From: Tritrichomonas musculus
Lineage: Eukaryota; Parabasalia; Tritrichomonadida; Tritrichomonadidae
Assembly (NCBI GenBank): GCA_039105265.1
Contig: JAPFFF010000045.1
Location: 62,001-126,000, forward strand
Length of the DNA stretch: 64,000 nucleotides
Direction: 5' to 3'
Every line of letters starts with the position of its first letter. Within the stretch, counting starts at the first letter, position 1. Positions 57,083 to 64,000 of the stretch are shown one piece after another. The notes below the pieces were generated by a model, which was given only the letters and a program-made list of their open reading frames with translations, searched no databases and was not told the origin of the DNA. The position numbers and the translations under genes were made by a program.

Positions 57083-57885
57083 TCTGAATATTAAACTTCC
57101 TGAATTTCAACCACATTATTTATTTTATCTTTTTTATAGGTTATTTATGTGATGAAAGCTACAATTTTTATTCTAGACATTTTAGACTCATTAACAAAAA
57201 AAATTCATTTATGACGATGATATTTTTTAACCAAAGATTTCTGTTATTTGAAATCTTGTTATTGATGGCGATAAATCGTTTTTAAATAAACATCGGAAAA
57301 TTATTTTAAATAAATAATTCATTAAGGGAAGAGTTGAAACTCTCAAAATTTTCTTAGTCTTGCCTCAAATTTTATAGTTTAATCATAAAAACGAAAAATG
57401 AATGAAAATGAGATTAAAGTATTAAAATAAAATTCATTTATTTTATATTTTTAAAATATAATATTGTTTTTTCATTTATTTATTTTTAAGAAAATTAAAT
57501 TCAAAATAATTTCAAGAATTTGACATAAATGTAACCTTCCGCAGACGTCATTTTTTTCCTACATCTTTTCAGATTTGAAATCCCAATGATGAGAGTTGCA
57601 TCCCTTTTCCACATATTGTAATTTCATTTTTAAGCATTTTTCTCTGAATTTTCTCTCAATAATATTTATATTTTTTATATTCAGAAATCATCTCAAATTT
57701 TTTTTCGATCTTTTTTTTTGAATGAAAATTAATAAATTATTTTATTTTTATGAAATATATTAAATTCAGTTAATATATTTTATTTATAGTAACATAAATG
57801 AATATAATATATATTTATTTAAATAGTAATAATATATATCATTGTATAGCATTGATATTAACTATTCTATTTAATTTTTTTTTTT
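57083..57885. other. AT-rich spacer, no gene seen
   Basis: Follows the BTB-like gene. Contains only simple A/T runs and short open frames. Confidence 0.5.
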
Positions 57886-58036
57886 CTGAACATTTCAATA
57901 GATTATTTTGTTGAAAATTTTTGCCTATTATTCATTTGAACACAGCAAAGTAGAAAGGTCAAATGAACATTTCAATAGATTATTTTGTTGAAAATTTTTG
58001 CCTATTATTCATTTGAACACAACAAAGTGGAAAGAA
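57886..58036. repeat. 77-bp direct duplication beside Maverick C
   Basis: gaacatttcaatagattatt and what follows, through catttgaacacagcaaagt, occurs at about 57888 and again 77 bases later with two or three changes. It stands about 90 bases left of element C. Confidence 0.85.
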
Positions 58037-58136
58037 AAGTGACAAAAAGAAGGTCACTTAATAATATTCTATAATATATATTTATTGTATTATGTAATTA
58101 GGCTGTTTAATACCTATGCTTTAGTAGTATTAGTGT

Positions 58137-58705
58137 GACGCGTAGAGGGGTGCGAATAGGATTGTTCAATATCGATATCATTATTGAAGGCCAGAACTGA
58201 TCAAGACTGAATCATTCACTAATGAGTCATAATTGAATACCAGATGACAACCACCTGATCCCAAATTCGTGTTTATCGCATATAGTTCATTTATGCGTGA
58301 TAAGTGTTATACGTGATAATTTTTGATCACATGATGCAATATGTGAGACCATTTTTGAATAACTCCTGAACGTCGACATGCCTTCAATAATGATGTTATA
58401 AGTGAATGCCATGAATAGGGGGGCGAATAGAAAAATTTTTATGCACGATAAGTGAATCTTCAATTCGTCATTTTTTGGGTGAATTTATGTAAAATTTATG
58501 GGAAAATTTGTGAATTTCATGTCATTTTTCACGAATGGTGAATCTTCATTTCGCGTTATCACGGGACTCCGTCGTCATTTTTGGTGACATTCACTAGTGA
58601 ATTTCACAAAATTTTACAAAATTTTTAATCAAACTTTTCATTTCACATGTCATGAAATAAATGAAGAAATATTTTTAAAAATAATATTTTTATCAAATAT
58701 AAAAT
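58137..58705. other. Non-coding left lead of Maverick C
   Basis: No gene. AGGGGTGCGAATAGG (about 58146) and AGGGGGGCGAATAG (about 58417) repeat, as do GTGAATCTTCAATTCG and GTGAATCTTCATTTCG (about 58451 and 58538). The region is probably part of a long terminal inverted repeat whose partner is outside the window. Confidence 0.45.
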
Positions 58706-61141
58706 ATGTCATTAAACAACACCTCTATTGATGAATTGTTTGAATTATATAATTCATTGTTTCATAAGAATTATTCATATGATGATTGGGTTAATGATGG
58801 ATTAAGTGATGATGAAATACGTGAAGTATTAGTGGAAGATATTAAATTTGGTCTTGAAAAATTAAATTATGATGGAAATGATGATTATAATTCTATGTTT
58901 TGGTTTGTGAAAGGTAATAATGAAGCTGATCAAGCTTGGTCCGACATGTTAAACATTGGTGAGCAACCATTAATTAAACATTTACATGTTCCACATGCAC
59001 CTAAACATCCACGTCAACCAAAACGTTACGACCAAAGTGATGAGTATTTATTCAACACTCGAAAACGTAATTATCAACGAATGCTTGACGATCTCATAAA
59101 CAACAAACCAATATTGAGACCATTACCTCCAACAGACATGAAACCATTAACACCTTATCACCAAAAACTCTTTGAAGCCAACAATAATGAACTCATTGAC
59201 TTCTTTCAAAACTTTGGACATGATTTTAACAGTAAAGATGTTGATTACTTGATAGTTAATGAGCCACATGATTACTCAACGGCTTTGAATGTATTGAAGC
59301 AACATCAATCCAAATATAATAAAGATCACGAAATTGTAACAAAAAATAAGAACAAAGATCCAATTATAATGTATTATCTTAATAAATTCACATCTCTTAA
59401 TGATATCTTTGACTTCCTTAATAATGTTGTATTTAAATCCGAACGTAAACCATTTAAACTTACTTTTGAATTGTCGGGTGTATTTGAAACTCCCATTAGA
59501 GAAAACGAAGAAGTTACCAGATATGAATACGATAATAGAATCATTTCGGCTGTCAATTACAAATATCATACAAACATACCAATTGTGATTCAAATGAATG
59601 CTGACCTTGACAAAATCAAATATTACATTGAAACTGTTCTTCACAATTATGAAGTTAGTGAGTCATCTGTTAAGTTAACATTCGTTTCATCAGTAGGGTT
59701 TTCAGTTCATAGAATGGTGAAGGTTGCAGGAAGGATTGAATCATTACCTGAAGAAGTTATCAAATCAAAGTTAATCATTACTGATAACGAAGATGATGGT
59801 TTGTGCTGGTATCGTTTCTTAGCCATTTGTGTTAATCCAAAATTGATTAAAATGAAGATGATAGAAAGAACTAAACAAGCTAAGAGACTTATTTGTGATT
59901 ATCATGGATGTCCATATAAAACGCAACCCACTTATGATGCAAAAGAATTCTTAAACAATTATGAAGGTACAACATGGGATGAAATGAAAGAAAGAGCCAA
60001 ACATTATAAAATAAACGTTAACATTTATGAATACATTGAAGACGGACAATATGATATCGTTGAACAGTGGTTCTTTGATGAATCATTTGATACTCATAAT
60101 GCTTTAGTCTTTTCTAAAGGTGGAATTGTGCATATAATGTATATCAAAAACGCTGAAAAATTAACTAAGATCTTAATTTGTCCTAAATGCCACAGTTATT
60201 GTGTACGTAATGATAATCGTCATGGTGAAAAACGAATGAAGAAACATGAAGCTCATTGTAATGGGGAATTTAAGAAGGAATTTATTTCTGAAAAAGTTTC
60301 TTTACCTTACTGCCCACATATTCTTAACAATCCTGTATATGAATACTGTTTAGCTCATTGTTTAACATTTAAACCTCAACAATATTACATTACTTATGAC
60401 TTCGAAACAATGGAACAAGTGATTAACAAAACTATCACAAAAGCGACAACAGTTAATTCACGTTTAATTCCATTATCAGTGAGTTGCTGTATTAAATCCT
60501 CAACGGGTACAATGACGAAACACTTTGATGCACGAAATAAGAATTTCATTGTTGATTGGTTAAAATTCATGTTTGAACAGGCAGTTAATGTTGTAATTGA
60601 TAAGATTAAGTTCTATAAGTCAATGCTTAACACTGATGATGTGGCTTTGATTAAATCAATTGTTCCGGATTTAAATACTATCACTGTCTTTGGCTTTAAC
60701 TCTGCACGTTTTGATTCAAATTTATTTAAGGAATTCTTGAATTACAAAAGTGAATCCTTTGAATGGACTGTTGATAATAATTCACTTATAGGTTCTGCAA
60801 CTGCATTGAAACAATTTATAATTTATTCAAAAACAACTCAGTCATCATTGAGATTCATTGACGCTCAATCTTTTGTTGCTGGTGGTACTTTGAAACAATT
60901 TGGAAAAGACTTTGGTGGTGTCGACAATTCTAACAAAGGAGTGTTTCCTTATGAAGCAATCAATGATGAAAACTTTAACGAAATACTTTCACAAACTCAA
61001 CCATTTGAACATAAAGACTTTTATTCGTCACTTCAACAAAGACTTCTCATTAACGATGATGAATATGAAAAATATAAGGATGACGCCAGAGAGTACTATA
61101 GACCAGCTCAACGGGCAGATAGAAATGATGTTTTAGATTGA
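58706..61141 (+). pseudogene. Protein-primed DNA polymerase B, N-terminal and exonuclease part (Maverick C)
   Basis: An 811-residue frame. Residues about 340-500 have the layout common upstream of Polinton polymerases, an OTU-like segment (DNEDDGLCWYRFLAICV ... HNALVFSKGGIVHIMYIKN) and a zinc-finger-like CPKC..H..KKHEAHC. The 3'-5' exonuclease follows: ExoI YDFETMEQ (about 563-570) and ExoII GFNSARFDSNL (about 662-672). The polymerase palm motifs of the family are not present in this window, so the gene is a broken fossil. The enzyme would copy the linear element from a protein primer. The exonuclease part corresponds to the element A fragment at 35123-35752. Confidence 0.75.
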
Positions 61142-61197
61142 CAGTTGCAACATTATATTTATATCTTTGATTTTTTTAATTTAATTTTTTATCGTTA

Positions 61198-61554
61198 ATG
61201 AAAGTTATGTATTATGTTGATGATGGGGTTCGAGTATTTTACACACCAAAGAAACGCTTGAGTTTATGGGATAAGTCAATTAAAGAATTCTTGACGAAAA
61301 TTAATAATGATAAAGAGTTTGGTATGAAATGCTGTAAATATAAAGCCACCAAAGAACAATTTGATGAATTCTTTAATGAATATGATTGTGAGATATACAA
61401 ATATCCTAAAGACATGATGATTTTTGAATTCGTTCGATTTTATAGAAGAACTGAACCTGAACGTGTAATGTTGGCATTTATCAATGATTTCTTTGAGCAT
61501 CCGAATAAAAGATATCGCAAAGTACCAATTCGTAAGGGAAACACAAATAAATGA
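61198..61554 (+). CDS. Conserved short Maverick C protein after the polymerase
   Basis: 118 residues. TKEQFDEFFNEYDCEIYKYP, RRTEPERV and HPNKRYRK match the first half of the element A protein at 35792-36514 (TKEQYDEFFNDYDCVCLRYP, KTNPERV, NPNKKY). It occupies the same place after the polymerase in both elements. Not recognised outside these elements; basic C-terminus suggests nucleic-acid contact. Confidence 0.55.
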   Translation: MKVMYYVDDGVRVFYTPKKRLSLWDKSIKEFLTKINNDKEFGMKCCKYKATKEQFDEFFNEYDCEIYKYPKDMMIFEFVRFYRRTEPERVMLAFINDFFEHPNKRYRKVPIRKGNTNK

Positions 61555-61602
61555 ATTGTGTTCAATACGAAGACCTGCGACCTTTTATTTTTGAACTTGT
61601 TT

Positions 61603-61657
61603 AGTAGTATATATCAGTCGGTTTCCGTCGGGCTAAAGCCCACCGTCAACACGACTA
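61603..61657. promoter_or_regulatory. Conserved Maverick hairpin, copy in C
   Basis: AGTAGTATATATC, then AGTCGGTTTCCG, stem GGGCT/AGCCC (61630-61634 with 61637-61641) and GTCAACACGACT. The outer AGTCG (61616-61620) can pair with CGACT (61652-61656). It matches 40440-40500 in element A. Confidence 0.55.
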
Positions 61658-61707
61658 ATGAACAAAAATAATATGAACTCATTTAATGATTACCATCAAT
61701 TGATGTT

Positions 61708-61935
61708 TCATTTATTAGACAATTCATTTAATTCATTCTCAAGTTGATGAACTTTATTTTTGAGGCTGTTGATGTCTTCGATAAGAGACTCACGAACGGC
61801 AAGACCATCAGAGCCCAACATTCCTGATTTGATATTGTTGAGACATTGTTTGTAATCATAGCACTTTTCTTTCAATCCTCGTTTGATACGTTTTAATTCT
61901 GGTATTTCTTTCTTGTATTCTGTTAGTTCACTCAT
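61708..61935 (-). CDS. Coiled-coil small protein (Maverick C)
   Basis: 75 residues, with a basic helix and a heptad coil (INSLKNKVHQLENELNELSN). It diverges from the next + gene with only 14 bases between starts. Possible structural or regulatory coil; comparable in size to the coil at 41385 in B. Confidence 0.45.
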   Translation of the reverse strand: MSELTEYKKEIPELKRIKRGLKEKCYDYKQCLNNIKSGMLGSDGLAVRESLIEDINSLKNKVHQLENELNELSNK

Positions 61936-61949
61936 TTAATAGCAATTAA

Positions 61950-62183
61950 ATGTCTGCTATTAATCAAATGAGAACCGTTCATGATGATAAACACAAAAAC
62001 TATTTTGATAGATTACAATTAACGATGCAAAAGAAGAGAACAAAAATAAACTCAGCTCCGACAGTGAAATGTTATAATGAAAAAGGTAATGTATTTCATG
62101 AACCTCCACCAAAAACGACTAAATCATTAAATCATCATGATTCACTTAATCATTCGGTGGTTGTCAGGAGCAACAACATTTAA
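61950..62183 (+). CDS. Small basic protein (Maverick C)
   Basis: 77 residues, Lys- and His-rich with PPPKTTKSLNHHDSLNH near the end. Its 3' end overlaps the opposite-strand gene by 42 bases. Position is similar to the 59-residue gene of element A. Function unknown. Confidence 0.4.
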   Translation: MSAINQMRTVHDDKHKNYFDRLQLTMQKKRTKINSAPTVKCYNEKGNVFHEPPPKTTKSLNHHDSLNHSVVVRSNNI

Positions 62184-62618
62184 AATGTATTCATTAATGA
62201 CTTTTGATTGCTGATCAACAACATTTGAAAGCTTATTGATATGTTCTTCAAGTATTTTATTTTTGTTGTTCAATTGATTGATTTGTTCAGTGAATTCATT
62301 TAATGATTCCTTCATTATTGATATATCAGCTTTGATGTTATCGTTTTCAAGTGTTTTAGTGATTGTGTTCCCAACTTTCTTCAAATAAATGTCGCCACCA
62401 CATCGTTTACCGTCTGTACAATTACGTTTAGTGATTTTGTATTCATTGCCGTCATTAGTGATGATTTTATAAATCTTGTTCAAATAGTTTGTCGTTTGTG
62501 ATTTCATTTGCTCGATATTCTTTTGATAGAACAAATTGAACTCTTCAACTGATTTAAACACTTTTGATTCATTAATGTTTTCGTTTATGACTTTAAGTTC
62601 ATTAATGTTTTCATTCAT
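62142..62618 (-). CDS. Coiled-coil protein (Maverick C)
   Basis: 158 residues. It opens with an NENINE/VINENINESKV repeat, has a central basic part with CTDGKRCGGDIY (two Cys), and ends in a heptad coil (LNEFTEQINQLNNKNKILEE). No known domain. It may be a fibre or scaffold part of the particle. Confidence 0.45.
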   Translation of the reverse strand: MNENINELKVINENINESKVFKSVEEFNLFYQKNIEQMKSQTTNYLNKIYKIITNDGNEYKITKRNCTDGKRCGGDIYLKKVGNTITKTLENDNIKADISIMKESLNEFTEQINQLNNKNKILEEHINKLSNVVDQQSKVINEYILNVVAPDNHRMIK

Positions 62619-62654
62619 TTATATTCATATTAAATCATTATTTTTCATTGTTTT

Positions 62655-62909
62655 TCATTTAACTTCATTCAATATTGATTTACCAAATTTACCTACTTTG
62701 TCGACTGCATTTAAACCTGTATCAATTGCGTCAACTACTTGACCAACACCAGGAATGAATTGTGTAATTGGTTTGACTCTGTCCATGATTTGCTTTTCAA
62801 CATCAACAACTTTTGGAATGGCTTTAACTGCTTTCTGAGCAAATGATTTTACTTTACCGCCAATTGATTTAAATGCGTTCTTGATTTTGTTGAATATGCC
62901 AACACCCAT
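62655..62909 (-). CDS. Amphipathic MGxG protein (Maverick C)
   Basis: 84 residues (MGVGIFNKIKNAFKSIGGKV, FIPGVGQVVDAIDTGLNAVD). The pattern of Lys and hydrophobic residues gives an amphipathic helix. It is the counterpart of the element A protein at 40041-40223, and lies divergent to the capsid gene. A membrane-active virion protein is a fair analogy but unproven. Confidence 0.5.
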   Translation of the reverse strand: MGVGIFNKIKNAFKSIGGKVKSFAQKAVKAIPKVVDVEKQIMDRVKPITQFIPGVGQVVDAIDTGLNAVDKVGKFGKSILNEVK

Positions 62910-62958
62910 AATTTAATTGCTGATAAAAGTGATTTATTTCCTTTTTATTCAATCATAA

Positions 62959-64000
62959 ATGTTATACCGAAACGAAAGAGCTCATAACCTTCGAACAGAA
63001 ACGGGAAACGTTCTTCATGCATTTGAAGAAATGCGAAACATGATTAATGTTAATGATGGAACACGTTCATTTTCATTTAGAACTGTTGACTGTCATGACC
63101 AACCAGCTCCGTTTACAGCTGGTCAATATTCGCAAATCAGTTTAACACATCCTGACCACTTCGTAAGTGATATTGATAAAGGTTTCTTAACATTTCATGT
63201 TAAATTGGATTTATCATTGAACACAGATATGAGTAAATTAAACGCCATCGATGACCCCAACAACTTGTACAAACTGTTTGTCGGTTTCAAATCATCAAAT
63301 CAGTTGTTTGACAGGTTAGAGATTCTTCATAATAATGTCAATGTTGGATATCAACAGAATGAATGCATTCGTGAAGGCTTCTTATATTCTTCAGTTAAAC
63401 CAGAAGCCGAGAAGAAACGCCGTAGATTCGTTCATTCATTGTGGGAAAACATTAGCAACTATTCACAGACACATGCAGGTGCTTATGTTAATTTGAATTC
63501 ATTTAAGAACACAGGAAGAAGTGAAGTCGAATTTGATTTGAATGTTCCTTTTGATGACTTGCTCGCATTACAAGCATTTGATTTATTCCCTAACGGAATC
63601 ATTGGTGATTTATCAATTCGTTTTCAAGTTAGTCCCGCTGGTCTTGTTTGGGCAGTAATAGACCCGTTCACAGTTGCTGAAGCGAAAGTATTTCTTGAAG
63701 ATAATGATTCAATATCGATGGATGAATTAGATAGATTAAAGGAAATCAAAGCCCGTGGTCATCTTCGTCATCAATTCACACAAATCGGTAATCAAGCTGT
63801 GATACCAGGTCCAGGAACTCCGTCACCAGACCCATCACCATCACCAACACCTGTGCCTCCATCACCATCACCTGACCCATCACCAGAAGAAGAAGATAAG
63901 CCAGAACCATCACCATCACCTGACCCAACACCTGCACCAATCAAATATAAACTCACTTATAGGCTTGGCGAACAATATAACTTTGGAAGCGATGGTTCAT
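62959..64000 (+). CDS. Maverick C major capsid protein, 5' part
   Basis: Open from the ATG at 62959 to the window edge, 347 codons. LYKLFVGFKSSNQLFDRLEI, EVEFDLNVPFDDLLALQAFD and GDLSIRFQVSPAGLVW follow the order of the element B capsid (47493-48638). An insertion of Pro-Ser-Pro repeats (PSPDPSPSPTPVPPSPSPDP) with an acidic core lies at about residues 290-335, placed where capsid proteins often carry surface loops; B has no such insert. The protein would form the major capsomers. Whether the gene is whole cannot be judged because it leaves the window. Confidence 0.75.
   Translation, partial: MLYRNERAHNLRTETGNVLHAFEEMRNMINVNDGTRSFSFRTVDCHDQPAPFTAGQYSQISLTHPDHFVSDIDKGFLTFHVKLDLSLNTDMSKLNAIDDPNNLYKLFVGFKSSNQLFDRLEILHNNVNVGYQQNECIREGFLYSSVKPEAEKKRRRFVHSLWENISNYSQTHAGAYVNLNSFKNTGRSEVEFDLNVPFDDLLALQAFDLFPNGIIGDLSIRFQVSPAGLVWAVIDPFTVAEAKVFLEDNDSISMDELDRLKEIKARGHLRHQFTQIGNQAVIPGPGTPSPDPSPSPTPVPPSPSPDPSPEEEDKPEPSPSPDPTPAPIKYKLTYRLGEQYNFGSDGS

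Larger units (their letters stand above)
58123..64000. mobile_element. Maverick/Polinton fossil C (runs off the window)
   Basis: The left end is put at AGTAGTATTAGTGT (58123), matching element A. A 580-base non-coding lead with repeated words (AGGGG.GCGAATAG; GTGAATCTTCA.TTCG) is followed by polymerase, a short conserved gene, the shared hairpin, four small genes and the major capsid gene, cut by the window end. Protease, ATPase and integrase must lie outside or be missing. It appears broken at about one or two places but otherwise young. Confidence 0.75.

Noticed and set aside
59276-59644. 122-codon frame opposite the Maverick C polymerase
   Set aside because: It is antisense to a well-supported coding region and has no features of its own.

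Overview
The window looks like a piece of a trichomonad (parabasalid) genome, most likely Tritrichomonas or a close relative. Intergenic DNA is very AT-rich, the genes are intronless and start within a few bases of TCA-type initiator sequences, and the protein set is typical of this group: kinases fused to Sel1 repeats, BTB-like plus BspA-type leucine-rich-repeat proteins, Pmp-like (GGAI-repeat) surface proteins, Myb proteins and Maverick/Polinton elements. The genus is an inference from gene content.

Layout. 1-8.2 kb: the end of an acidic repeat protein, a decayed Harbinger/IS5-like transposase, a 120-bp tandem repeat and a Mutator-like DNA transposon. 8.3-11.2 kb: a glycine-rich, cysteine-rich surface protein. 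11.2-17.6 kb: no genes, but at least three non-coding DNA transposons recognisable from inverted ends and target duplications. 17.6-31 kb: host genes (kinase-Sel1 on +; a frame-broken kinase-LRR gene, a BTB-like/LRR gene and a large Pmp-like membrane protein on -) with small foldback elements between them. 32.6-48.65 kb: a virus-like block made of an interrupted integrase and two abutting Maverick/Polinton fossils. A (33.2-40.5) carries DNA polymerase, primase-polymerase and integrase remains. B (about 40.6-48.65) carries an HNH nuclease, protease, integrase, packaging ATPase and capsid genes. 49.5-57.1 kb: a 97-bp MITE, a serpin, a Cdc25-type phosphatase, a two-repeat Myb protein, a perfect 72-bp palindrome and a BTB-like protein with a 1-kb QSETQS repeat. 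58.1-64 kb: Maverick C, related to A, running off the window inside its major capsid gene.

How the parts relate. A and C share a polymerase region, the gene after it, an amphipathic protein, a left-end motif (AGTAGT..TTAGTGT) and a conserved hairpin, so they belong to one family; B is a different lineage. B contains a 358-bp, about 99% identical copy of the host Myb gene that lies 8.7 kb away. The most notable observations are the archaeo-eukaryotic primase (Prim-Pol) gene in A, the Myb capture in B, the conserved A/C hairpin and several new-looking foldback/MITE families. All functional calls are by eye from motifs; no database search was run.
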